A DNA stretch of 64,000 nucleotides from Halalkalibacter oceani (GTDB lineage: Bacteria > Bacillota > Bacilli > Bacillales > Bacillaceae_D). How positions within the stretch are numbered: position 1 is the first letter of the stretch; every line of letters begins with the position of its first letter. The stretch is from assembly GCF_040544555.1 (NCBI RefSeq), contig NZ_JBEPKD010000013.1:1-64000 (forward strand), given 5' to 3'. Positions 25,255-33,336 of this stretch are shown piece by piece. The position numbers were made by a program, and so were the translations under genes. The notes under the pieces were generated by a model. It saw nothing but the letters and a program-made list of their open reading frames with translations. It made no database searches and had not been told where the DNA came from.

Positions 25255-25926
25255 TTAGTTTTTATTATTTAATTTCGCTTTCAGCGCGGCGAGTTCATCA
25301 TCAACAGAGCTCTTTGTATCGAGAGCCGCCAGTTCATCATCCAGCGTTTTGTTGGCGCTGCGCAATTCTTCGGACGCTTCAGCTTCGGCTTCATGGCGGA
25401 TCACTTTTTCTTCCATCCGGTCAAAACCGCTCTTCGCCCCAGTGCCGATGCCGGACATCGTCCGGTTGACTTTGGCGCGCGCTTTGGCGCTTTCGGAACG
25501 CGCCTTCAACGAATCTTTCTTCATGTTCATTTCGCGGAGCTCATCTCTCATTTCGCGGAGTTTGTCTTTCAGCTCTTCCGATAGTTTCGCAGCTTCATCG
25601 ACTGCCTGCTTGAGCGAATCGGCGTGGGATTTCTGTTTATTCTTATCCTCCAGCACTCTTCTTGCCAGGCTTTCATCACCGGACTCAAGTGCTGTAACGG
25701 CCTGTTCCTCACGCTTGGCGACGAGTTCTGCCGCTTCGGTATATTGTTTGCTGAGCAGCTTTTCATTAGCGATTTGTTTGGCGACGGCGGCTTCAACCTC
25801 GGCAATGTCTTTTTCCATATCGAGGATAAACTGGTCAAGCATTTTTCCTGGATCCTCAGCTTTATTGAGCAAAGCGTTCAGTTCAGAGGATACAACCGTC
25901 CGAACCCGGTTAAAAAAGCGAAACAT
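25255..25926 (-). CDS. pspA: PspA/IM30 family membrane-protection protein
   Basis: A 223-residue, almost wholly alpha-helical protein of the PspA/IM30/LiaH family, which polymerises on damaged membranes. Seen: amphipathic start MFRFFNRVRTVVSSELNALL, DPGKMLDQFILDMEKDIAE, and long coiled coil to about residue 175. The start MFRFF at 25926 follows GGAGGGG; an in-frame upstream start lacks support. It is transcribed against both neighbours. A TPM protein gene upstream on the other strand and a MoxR-DUF58 operon next door make a plausible envelope-stress block. Confidence 0.93.
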   Translation of the reverse strand: MFRFFNRVRTVVSSELNALLNKAEDPGKMLDQFILDMEKDIAEVEAAVAKQIANEKLLSKQYTEAAELVAKREEQAVTALESGDESLARRVLEDKNKQKSHADSLKQAVDEAAKLSEELKDKLREMRDELREMNMKKDSLKARSESAKARAKVNRTMSGIGTGAKSGFDRMEEKVIRHEAEAEASEELRSANKTLDDELAALDTKSSVDDELAALKAKLNNKN

Positions 25927-26149
25927 GGGCAACCCCTCCATATAATAAGTGTGAAGCAACGATACGGTAAAAACAACGTTGTATTCTTTTATTATATACG
26001 AGAAAAGAAGCGTCTGGTTTCACAATAAGGCAAAAGGAAGAAACAATTTACATAGAGGAGAGCAAAAGTCAGAAATTTCGATAAAAAGTGACTCGCGTGT
26101 TGTCGAAATGATACAATAAATAGAATGAAGAGATGAGGAGGAAAAACAG

Positions 26150-27112
26150 ATGGGAGAGCGTGATTTTTCAGAGCAGAGGCTGGAACTGCTCTGGCAGGAA
26201 GTCGCAAAGGTCGTCATTGGCCGGAGCAGGGAGTGTCGGCTTATGCTGACAGCTCTGCTGACGGAAGGACATGTGTTAATTGAAGATATGCCGGGAACCG
26301 GAAAGACGACGATGGTCAAGGCGTTTGCGAAAGGTCTTGATTGTCAGTTTACCCGTATCCAATGTACCCCGGATCTGTTGCCGTCGGATATTGTCGGAGG
26401 GTCGATTTTTAATCCGAAGACAAATGAATTTTATTTGCGCAAAGGTCCGGTTTTTACCAATATTCTGCTCGTTGACGAGATTAACCGCTCATTACCGCGG
26501 ACGCAGTCCAGCTTGCTGGAAAGCATGGAGGAAAAGCAAGTAACGATAGAAGGGGTAACCCATCCTCTCCCGGCTCCGTTTATCGTATTGGCGACGCAAA
26601 ATCCGGTTGATATGGAGGGGACGTTCCCATTACCTGAGGCGCAGCTTGACCGTTTTTTAATGAAGCTGACGTTAGGCTATCCGTCAGCGGAGGAAGAAGA
26701 GCAAATGCTGGCACAGGTCGGAGATGAAGTTCCGTTTGCCGAGATCAACAGCGTTTTCAGCCCGGAGGAGATTGCTGGCTTGCAGCTTGCTTGCCGCCAG
26801 GTCGAGGTGCATGAAGCGATACGCGAATATATTACGGCTCTTGCTCAAAAAACCCGGCAGCATCCGCTTGTATCAGTCGGCGTCAGCCCGCGGGCGAGTA
26901 AAGCGCTATATAAAGCAGCGAAGACATGGGCTTTTCTTCACGGACGCCGCTATGTCACGCTTGATGATGTGAAAGCTTTGATCGTGCCAGTCTGGAATCA
27001 TCGTCTCATTCTGACAACCGAAGCCCGCATGAACGACCGTAAGCAGGATGACATTTTGGAGGAATTATTGAAAGAGGTTGCTATTCCTGAGGAACAGGTG
27101 ATCCGGACATGA
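26150..27112 (+). CDS. MoxR-family AAA+ ATPase
   Basis: MoxR ATPases act as chaperones for partner proteins with metal-ion or VWA-like folds. 320 residues. Seen: Walker A in EDMPGTGKTTM (near residue 48), QCTPDLLPSDIVGG, Walker B LLVDEINR (near 110), sensor ATQNP, and SPRASKAL near the end. The start is ATG 26150 after GAGGAGG. It is the first gene of a three-gene operon: the next start codon overlaps its stop (ATGA at 27109-27112). Confidence 0.95.
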   Translation: MGERDFSEQRLELLWQEVAKVVIGRSRECRLMLTALLTEGHVLIEDMPGTGKTTMVKAFAKGLDCQFTRIQCTPDLLPSDIVGGSIFNPKTNEFYLRKGPVFTNILLVDEINRSLPRTQSSLLESMEEKQVTIEGVTHPLPAPFIVLATQNPVDMEGTFPLPEAQLDRFLMKLTLGYPSAEEEEQMLAQVGDEVPFAEINSVFSPEEIAGLQLACRQVEVHEAIREYITALAQKTRQHPLVSVGVSPRASKALYKAAKTWAFLHGRRYVTLDDVKALIVPVWNHRLILTTEARMNDRKQDDILEELLKEVAIPEEQVIRT

Positions 27113-28395
27113 GCCAGGCCGAGCGTACGGAAACGACTCCTCCCACCAAAGAAGAGGAGTTTTCCGTAAAGGAAACGAGCGTGCTGTTTGAAGCGAAAGC
27201 GAGCTGGGTGCTGCTGGCTTTGCTGGCGCTGGCGATTTGGTTCCGCTTTTTGCCATTGATCGCTGTCTCTACTTTTTTGCTGCTGCTTTCCTTCTGTATG
27301 ATCTGGTGGAAGAAGAAAGCGCTGACAGGACTGGAGCCACAGCTGACATTCTCGACGTCGCGCGTCTTTGCCGAAGAGGAATTTCATATTGACGCATCGC
27401 TCACAAACAATAAATGGTTGCCATTAGTATGGCTTGAATGTGAACTGGCTGGCAGCAGACTTGTCAGCTGGGGGAAACAGCAACGTACATATGTCGTGCG
27501 CTTTTTGTGGCTGTTATGGTATCAGCGGATTGAGTGGACGATTGAAGGGAAGGCGCAGCGGCGCGGTGTGTATGAATGTCAGGACGTCACGCTCAGATCG
27601 GGAGACGGATTTCGCTTTTCAGAACAGGAGAAGCCGTTTCCAGTCGGGCAGGTGCTGTTTATTTATCCAGCTTTGCGTTCTGTTCGGCCACCTGCCTTTC
27701 GCCCATCCTTGCAATGGGGGATGAATGGGAAGCAGGGCGGCTTTCTGGAAGATCCGCTGCTGATCGCCGGGATTCGGGACTATGAGCCGGGCGACGAATG
27801 GCGGAAGTTTAACTGGAAGGCAAGCGCCCGTACAGGGAAGCTGCAGTCCAATATTTATCAGCCTGTTGTGACGGAGCAGCTGATGATCGCCATTGATGTA
27901 CAAGCTTTTCTAGTACAGCCCGAGGCGTATGAGGATCCGAGTGAGCAAAAGAAATATGAGCTGCAAAAGCAAGAAGCATTTGAGAACTATTTGTCGATTA
28001 TCGCCTCGTTCGCCGCGGTTTATGAAAAGCAGGGGATCATGATCGGATTTATCACAAATGCGCTTGATTACAAAGGACAGCCGCTCGCTTCTCTACAGCC
28101 AAACGCTCAATTGACAAGCTTCCTCGATCAACTGGCAAAAATGGAAGCGCGCATCCAAATGAGAAAGAAAGACTTTTTGCAGAAGCTGCGCTATGAATTG
28201 CCCCGTTCGGTGCCGCTATTTCTTTTTTGCGGAACGGTGACGAAGGAGCATTATCAATGGTACGAACAGGAAAAGAACCGGCTGGCGGATGTGCAGTTCT
28301 TTTATAGCAAAGAGAGCGAATATTCACAAAGGCTCACCCGGCTTGCTAAGCCGTTTGATGAGTATGTGCAGCAGCCGGCGAGGAAAGGAGGATAG
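27109..28395 (+). CDS. DUF58 (VWA-like) membrane protein
   Basis: A 428-residue protein with two adjacent membrane segments (about 25-67) followed by a long soluble region. The DUF58 signature RDYEPGDEWRKFNWKASAR lies near residue 225. DUF58 proteins are partners of MoxR ATPases. The start ATG overlaps the moxR stop by four bases (ATGA), so translation is coupled; the next gene begins two bases after its stop. Role of the complex is unknown; cell envelope maintenance is suspected in other bacteria. Confidence 0.9.
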   Translation: MSQAERTETTPPTKEEEFSVKETSVLFEAKASWVLLALLALAIWFRFLPLIAVSTFLLLLSFCMIWWKKKALTGLEPQLTFSTSRVFAEEEFHIDASLTNNKWLPLVWLECELAGSRLVSWGKQQRTYVVRFLWLLWYQRIEWTIEGKAQRRGVYECQDVTLRSGDGFRFSEQEKPFPVGQVLFIYPALRSVRPPAFRPSLQWGMNGKQGGFLEDPLLIAGIRDYEPGDEWRKFNWKASARTGKLQSNIYQPVVTEQLMIAIDVQAFLVQPEAYEDPSEQKKYELQKQEAFENYLSIIASFAAVYEKQGIMIGFITNALDYKGQPLASLQPNAQLTSFLDQLAKMEARIQMRKKDFLQKLRYELPRSVPLFLFCGTVTKEHYQWYEQEKNRLADVQFFYSKESEYSQRLTRLAKPFDEYVQQPARKGG

Positions 28396-28397
28396 CG

Positions 28398-29774
28398 ATG
28401 CAGCTGTTTACATCCATCGGAAAATCATTGATCGTGCTGCTTAGTGAGGCGGTATGGATTTATTACTTGATCGTCCTGTTCACGAGTATCGAGTGGGGAA
28501 GTGTCGCTTCCTTCCAGGTCTCCTGGTGGCTCGGCGCGGCAATCCTCGGCTACGCTATGACAAAAGGGCTTGCCGGCAGAGTTCATTACATCGCTGTGAT
28601 CGCGATTCAGCTGCCGCTTTTGCTTTTCATTCTTTGGCAAAACTGGCTGGCGGCCGTGCCGCAAGGTGGTTGGGTTCTTGGGATTTCGCTGAGCCTCGCC
28701 CTTCTTTTTCTCTATGTTCGCAGTGGCAGCTTCGTCTTTTTTGAACCGAAGCGGGCCCATATGCTCCGGCGCTTTGAAGGGAATATTATCTTTTATGTGA
28801 TGTTTGCCTGGATTTTCACCTATAACGGGTGGGCGACCGAAACGTTTCATCTTCTGTTTCTCGCCAGCATTTTTCTCAGCTTGCTCGGAATGGTGACAAC
28901 ATTACAAAGCGATACGCAGTCGGCCGGACAGGAGGTAGAGGTGAGGACGGTTGGCCAGTCCCGCTGGTTTCATGGGGTGCTTTCGTTATTTGTGCTTTCC
29001 ATCACCCTGCTATGCTTTGTGTTATTTTTGCCGATCATTCGCAACGGACTTTATGCGCTTGCTCTCACGGGCTGGGGCTGGCTGACGGCGGCTGGTGCTC
29101 TGGCGCTTAAATGGCTCCACTGGCTGCTCAGTTTGCTGCCAGGCGAAACGGGCGGCGAGATGCTGCTGGCGGAGAACAATGAGATGCCACTGCTTCCTGA
29201 AGAAGCGATGGAGGAAGCGCCGTTCAACATTCCGATCCACTGGATTGTCATTGGCCTCGGCAGCGTGGTCGCGATCCTCGCTCTCATCGTTGTCGCCAGA
29301 TTTTTGAAAGGCTGGCAGCCGCCAAAAGGGATCAAGCCACGCAAGCTGCGCGTTACCCGCATTTCCTTATGGAGCAGGCTGCTCAGCTCCTTACAGGCGT
29401 TAGGGCGCAGGCTAAAACGGAGATGGCGCGCCGGTATCCGGCGTTATTATCTTCATTCGGTTTATTGGACATATGCCAAAGTCCATAAGTGGGGGAGAAA
29501 AAACGGCTTGAAACGTCAAAAGGTGGAGACGGCGAAGGACTATATTGACAGAATCATCTCCAGACTGACGGAAGACCAAAAAGGGGAAAGTGACGCTGAA
29601 AGACGTGAGCAGGCGGAGCTGCAAAGTATGCTGAGACAGCTCTATCAGGAATATGACGCCGTCTATTACGGGGGAGAGAAAATCGGAACCGAAACGGATT
29701 ACGCGCCGTTACTGAACATGCTTGGCGCTAGATCGCTTAAAAAAAGGCGCACGGCAGGAAATAGTGGCGCTTAA
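28398..29774 (+). CDS. Multi-pass membrane protein of the MoxR-DUF58 operon
   Basis: A 458-residue protein with about seven hydrophobic helices (residues 10-30, 40-60, 65-80, 88-105, 125-165, 190-215, 275-300) and a basic, cytoplasmic-type C-terminal region that ends in a DUF4129-like segment (LRQLYQEYDAVYYGGE). It resembles the membrane part of transglutaminase-like operon proteins, but without the transglutaminase catalytic domain. It begins two bases after the DUF58 gene, so it is part of the same operon, and is followed by a bidirectional terminator at 29798. Confidence 0.8.
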   Translation: MQLFTSIGKSLIVLLSEAVWIYYLIVLFTSIEWGSVASFQVSWWLGAAILGYAMTKGLAGRVHYIAVIAIQLPLLLFILWQNWLAAVPQGGWVLGISLSLALLFLYVRSGSFVFFEPKRAHMLRRFEGNIIFYVMFAWIFTYNGWATETFHLLFLASIFLSLLGMVTTLQSDTQSAGQEVEVRTVGQSRWFHGVLSLFVLSITLLCFVLFLPIIRNGLYALALTGWGWLTAAGALALKWLHWLLSLLPGETGGEMLLAENNEMPLLPEEAMEEAPFNIPIHWIVIGLGSVVAILALIVVARFLKGWQPPKGIKPRKLRVTRISLWSRLLSSLQALGRRLKRRWRAGIRRYYLHSVYWTYAKVHKWGRKNGLKRQKVETAKDYIDRIISRLTEDQKGESDAERREQAELQSMLRQLYQEYDAVYYGGEKIGTETDYAPLLNMLGARSLKKRRTAGNSGA

Positions 29775-29797
29775 GAAAAATAATGAACAACCATCAT

Positions 29798-29838
29798 CAG
29801 CCAGGTTTGCCCGTAGATCATCGAAGCAAACCTGGCTG
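29798..29838. terminator. Bidirectional terminator
   Basis: CAGCCAGGTTTGC (29798-29810) pairs with GCAAACCTGGCTG (29826-29838), a 13-bp perfect stem between convergent genes, with T-rich sequence on both sides. Confidence 0.85.
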
Positions 29839-30195
29839 TTATTTTCGAGGCGGATTATTTAATAAAGAGGATAAAAAGTCGCCGACAGGAACATCACGGA
29901 CTTGATCAATAAGCTTATCGAGCTCGGATCTTTTTCGCAATGAGCCTTCAAGCAGGACTTGAACGGTTTGATCTCTGTCAACAAGAATGGACTGCACGTG
30001 AAGAGCATCGGTTAACAAGGCGATAATCACAGCGATTTCATTTGGAGTAAGCCGTGATGCCAGGTTCTTTGCTTTAGCTTGCTGTTGTTTTTTTTGATTG
30101 AATTGATTCGGCGGGGGCCCTTGCTGATTTTGCTGCTGCCCCTGACCGTAAAGATACGGATTGCGATAAGGAGGTGGTGAGCCATTTGGAAACAT
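29839..30195 (-). CDS. Uncharacterised protein with Gln/Pro-rich N-terminus
   Basis: No family recognised. 118 residues: a Pro/Tyr/Gln/Asn-rich N-terminal 40 residues (YRNPYLYGQGQQQNQQG) and a compact helical C-terminal part (LTPNEIAVIIALLTDAL, LDKLIDQVRDVP). The start at 30195 follows AAGGAGGGG. Low-complexity N-termini of this sort are frequent in Bacillus spore proteins. Two further small genes lie upstream on the same strand. Confidence 0.7.
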   Translation of the reverse strand: MFPNGSPPPYRNPYLYGQGQQQNQQGPPPNQFNQKKQQQAKAKNLASRLTPNEIAVIIALLTDALHVQSILVDRDQTVQVLLEGSLRKRSELDKLIDQVRDVPVGDFLSSLLNNPPRK

Positions 30196-30217
30196 ATAAA
30201 ACCCCTCCTTATGTTAG

Positions 30218-30349
30218 TTAAGAATTAAAGACGATTAAAGGACTGGCAGGGACGTCACTCGGTTCGCCATTTCCTAAGTCAAGCAGGAAGCTGATAACGA
30301 TAAAAATTGTCATGACAAACAAAAGACCGCGTTGGAATTTGTCGTCCAT
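30218..30349 (-). CDS. Small single-pass membrane protein
   Basis: A 43-residue product, MDDKFQRGLLFVMTIFIVIS followed by FLLDLGNGEPSDV: one membrane helix and a short acidic tail. Its ribosome binding site (AGTGGGTG) is only moderate. It sits between two small genes on the same strand. Too short for firm family assignment. Confidence 0.55.
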   Translation of the reverse strand: MDDKFQRGLLFVMTIFIVISFLLDLGNGEPSDVPASPLIVFNS

Positions 30350-30434
30350 GTTTTCACCCACTCTGCGCACGATTTTCCTACATCTTATTCGTCACAGCTT
30401 GACTTTGTTCAAGATGCAAGCCCCCGCTTCTTTC

Positions 30435-30713
30435 TTATTCACTTTCAATATGCTTGACAAACTGGTGGAAATGGCTGAGAGCCATCATCAAAATTTCGCT
30501 ATCTGTCGTTTGCGCCGCGCTCATGCCCACTTTTCGAAAATAGGTTTGAATCTCTGCAAGCTGTTCGAGCTGTTCTCTATACAATGAGCATTCGATATAC
30601 CTCGTTTCAATCCCGAGATGGGCCGCTAAATCGTTTGTTTTCCGGCACGTTTCGTTAAGCTCGTCCGTAAAGCGGTAATAGGTGGCGAGCTGTTGTTCTC
30701 TTCCCGTAGCCAT
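30435..30713 (-). CDS. Uncharacterised 92-residue helical protein
   Basis: No family recognised. A soluble, acidic, alpha-helical protein (QQLATYYRFTDELNETCRKT) without motifs. The start ATG 30713 follows GGAGGAGGGG, a very strong ribosome binding site. Divergent from yjaZ. Confidence 0.7.
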   Translation of the reverse strand: MATGREQQLATYYRFTDELNETCRKTNDLAAHLGIETRYIECSLYREQLEQLAEIQTYFRKVGMSAAQTTDSEILMMALSHFHQFVKHIESE

Positions 30714-30847
30714 CGAGATCCCCTCCTCCTCTTCTTATTTTTACATAATCGCCAAAACGTGAAAACCATGAATTGATGATGAACCTGGACAGATGAAGGT
30801 TCATATTATCATTTTTTCTCATATAGTAATTTAGAGGAGGGAAAAGC

Positions 30848-31675
30848 ATGGGTGTGGTGCGAACGGATAGATGGCTGCGGATGTATGCTGAGCAGTGGAA
30901 GAAGGCGGATAGCGTAACAGAAAAGGTCGATGTCGCCCGGAAAACGCTAATCAAGCCGCTTTGTGATGTCTTTCAGACAAAGGATGTTCATGCGCTGCAG
31001 GATCATTTGCTGCAAGCCGGCCTGCTTCAGCCGGATCAGCCTCTTTCTTCCCAATGGCTGGAGCGTGAGGAGCCATGGCGGATTGTCGCGGAGCAATACC
31101 GAGCGTTGCAGCGAAAGTGGACGGGACCCGAGGTGAAAATTTATTTGCTGCCGATTGAGGAGCGCAATCGTTTTTTGCAGGACCAGCTCGGGGGAAAAAT
31201 GGGGCTGACATTACCAGAAGCGGTTATTCTCTTTATTCATCCGGCGATTGAAGAAGAAGAGCTGCGGGTTTTGCTGACTCATGAATATCATCATTGCTGC
31301 CGGCTGAGTCATACAAAAGTGACGGAACAGGAGATTACATTATTAGAGTCGATCGTCATGGAAGGGCTGGCCGAACATGCAGTGAAAGAAGAGTTCGGTT
31401 CGGGGCGCACGGCAGTATGGACAAGATATTACGACCGGTCATGGAGCATGGAATGGTTCGAGAAATGGCTGAAGCCACATCTTGATTTGCCAAACAGAAA
31501 GCTTCATTACCGTTATTTATATGGTGACAAGCGAAGCGGTATTCCACTTTGGCTTGGTTATTATTTTGGCTTCCGGCTTGTTGCGACGGCGTGGGATGAA
31601 GAAGCGACCACGAGCAAGCTGTTACCTTGTCCAGCGGAGGAACTGCTGGCAAAATCGGAGTTTCATGAACGATAA
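30848..31675 (+). CDS. yjaZ: YjaZ, DUF2268 putative zinc protease
   Basis: A 275-residue protein of the DUF2268 family, predicted to be a Zn-dependent metalloprotease: motif LLTHEYHHCCRL (HEYHH) near residue 147 and a following glutamate in ESIVMEGLAEH near 170. Cytoplasmic, no signal peptide. B. subtilis YjaZ is next after fabF; here other genes separate them but the order is retained. The start is ATG 30848 after AGAGGAGGG. The substrate is unknown. Confidence 0.9.
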   Translation: MGVVRTDRWLRMYAEQWKKADSVTEKVDVARKTLIKPLCDVFQTKDVHALQDHLLQAGLLQPDQPLSSQWLEREEPWRIVAEQYRALQRKWTGPEVKIYLLPIEERNRFLQDQLGGKMGLTLPEAVILFIHPAIEEEELRVLLTHEYHHCCRLSHTKVTEQEITLLESIVMEGLAEHAVKEEFGSGRTAVWTRYYDRSWSMEWFEKWLKPHLDLPNRKLHYRYLYGDKRSGIPLWLGYYFGFRLVATAWDEEATTSKLLPCPAEELLAKSEFHER

Positions 31676-31699
31676 AGAAGAGCAGGGGAGGTGATTAAG

Positions 31700-31924
31700 T
31701 TGATTCGGCTATTTTTTGTGCTTACCGGTATTTTGCTGGCGGTTGGCGGCGGTGTCAGCATACTTGCGTATTTAAATTTGTTGACGACAGGCTATCATTT
31801 TACGATGTATCTCGCTTTTCTTGTCAATCGAATTGAACTTTATCTCTTTTTGGCCGGAGTCGCTTTAACGATAGGTGCCCTCATGTTCCCCTCTTCCCGT
31901 AAACGTCGTCGCCCTCCGAAATAA
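31700..31924 (+). CDS. Small membrane protein downstream of yjaZ
   Basis: A 74-residue protein with two membrane helices (about residues 3-28 and 40-62) and a basic end (SSRKRRRPPK). TTG 31700 is chosen because GGGGAGG lies eight bases upstream; a GTG at 31691 overlaps that site. It begins 24 bases after yjaZ and is probably cotranscribed. No family recognised. Confidence 0.65.
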   Translation: MIRLFFVLTGILLAVGGGVSILAYLNLLTTGYHFTMYLAFLVNRIELYLFLAGVALTIGALMFPSSRKRRRPPK

Positions 31925-32021
31925 ATTATTCTCAGGAATTAGCAGCTTGTGGAATAAACTGGTTCCAGTCTGCCTATACTGTGGATACCAAATTGATTCA
32001 GAAGTAAGGGGGGGCTTTAGT

Positions 32022-32768
32022 ATGGTCCATATTCGAGACGTATGGGTCAACTGGTTCGAAGGCGAAGAAAATGGCTACAACGTTTGTGAGTTTCATGAAT
32101 GGCGCAGTGAAGACAAGATCGAGGTACTGGATCAGGCGAAGCTTGTTTTCGTAAGTGCCCGCCTATTTGATTATCTTGAAAATTATTTAGATGAACTGCC
32201 TGATGAATTGCTGGCAGAGGTTTACCAGCAAAGCTATTTACGAAAAAACATGTCACGGCTGCAGCTTGATTATTGCTTTGTGGCGACAGACGGCGAGAAA
32301 GTGATCGCGGTCGATACGATGGGATATAAAACACCGATTCGCAAAAGCCGCCTGACTCCGCGGCAGGAACAAACGGTGTATGAGCTATTGCAGCAGCATG
32401 AAATGAAAGAGTTTGATATTGAGCATGAAATCGGGAAAAAGGAATACCATATGCTTTCTCCGGATCCCGCCGAGCTGAAAGGATTGACCCGCAAGGAACG
32501 TCAATTAAAGCAGCTGCTCTATATGGCGCTCGATCAGCTTTATACGACGGGGACTGATGCCGAGGTGCGCTATTGGTATACGGAATGGAACCCGCGTGAT
32601 TATATGCGGATTCAGATGCTTGAAAGAGAAGAAGCGTGGCAGCAGCTTTATGATGAGATTCGCCCGGGGTGGACAAGCAAGCATCATCAACTATGTGAAG
32701 CGATGGTCCGCGGACAGGCATTTTTCGAGAAGCTCTGGGAGCTTGAGCATGGGGAAAGCGTAAAATAA
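32022..32768 (+). CDS. yjbA: YjbA, conserved DUF3603 protein
   Basis: A 248-residue cytoplasmic protein matching the YjbA family in length and in its N-terminus MVHIRDVWVNWFEGEENGYN. The function is unknown. I chose ATG 32022, eight bases after AAGGGGGG; an in-frame upstream start at 31875 would overlap the preceding gene. The B. subtilis order yjbA then trpS is retained. Confidence 0.9.
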   Translation: MVHIRDVWVNWFEGEENGYNVCEFHEWRSEDKIEVLDQAKLVFVSARLFDYLENYLDELPDELLAEVYQQSYLRKNMSRLQLDYCFVATDGEKVIAVDTMGYKTPIRKSRLTPRQEQTVYELLQQHEMKEFDIEHEIGKKEYHMLSPDPAELKGLTRKERQLKQLLYMALDQLYTTGTDAEVRYWYTEWNPRDYMRIQMLEREEAWQQLYDEIRPGWTSKHHQLCEAMVRGQAFFEKLWELEHGESVK

Positions 32769-32787
32769 TGCAGATTGTGAGCAAGCG

Positions 32788-32816
32788 TTGACATTTTTAC
32801 GACCTCCATTTACAAT
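32788..32816 (+). promoter_or_regulatory. Sigma-A promoter
   Basis: TTGACA (32788), a 17-base spacer and TACAAT (32811), 58 bases before the small membrane protein gene at 32874. Near-consensus. Confidence 0.8.
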
Positions 32817-32873
32817 TCCACACCACTCTCCTATAATGGGAAGGAAGAACATCTGTACATAGGAGGGATAGAA

Positions 32874-32993
32874 ATGAACACGGATACTTTTGCTCATACA
32901 GTCATGCAAATCCTTACAGTCGTTTTACTCGTTGGAACGTTAGGACTTTCCTTTTTTGTCGGGAAAATCTGGAAAAAGAATAACGGGTATTAA
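32874..32993 (+). CDS. 39-residue single-pass membrane protein
   Basis: Product MNTDTFAHTVMQILTVVLLV plus GTLGLSFFVGKIWKKNNGY: one membrane helix with a basic C-terminal end, so a small membrane protein with the C-terminus inside. It has a near-consensus promoter (32788-32816) and AGGAGGG seven bases before the ATG, which makes it a convincing gene despite its size. A modular repeat with terminator begins six bases after the stop codon. Confidence 0.8.
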   Translation: MNTDTFAHTVMQILTVVLLVGTLGLSFFVGKIWKKNNGY

Positions 32994-32998
32994 AGAGG

Positions 32999-33120
32999 GA
33001 GCTTGAGACAAAACTAGCTTTGAACCTACTGGCAATGGCTTCACACGCCACAAGTCCGTGGCGGTTCCGCTCATTGCTTAGAGGCTGGAAAAAGGTAAAA
33101 ACAACCTTTTTCCAGCCTCT
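32999..33120 (+). repeat. Modular repeat, full-length copy with terminator hairpin
   Basis: The most complete copy. Left module 32999-33052 is nearly identical (one difference in 54 bases) to the reverse complement of 46995-47048. A middle module follows (GTGGCGGTTCCGCTCATTG, about 33057-33075). The right module is a perfect 17-bp hairpin, AGAGGCTGGAAAAAGGT (33080-33096) with its complement at 33104-33120, followed by TTTTTTG, which terminates the 39-residue protein gene. Confidence 0.85.
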
Positions 33121-33336
33121 TTTTTGTTTCGTAATCAGGGTTCGGCTCTTTGACCTCGCTACCGTGATGGGGGCACGCTTTCCGCAGGCGGGCGTTGAAC
33201 GAACCGGCTACGTCGGAGTATTTCAACATGCCCGTCCTCCTGGAAGATGTCCGCTTTTTGCTTCTCCACAAATAAAGACTGGGGCTACCCAATGTAAAGT
33301 GCCATCTTCAGAAAATCATGCGAACAATCGTTTTTC

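Noticed and set aside
32047..32784. Antisense open frame (245 codons) opposite yjbA
   Set aside because: yjbA is a clear conserved family gene with a good start; the antisense product is Ser/His/Arg-rich noise.
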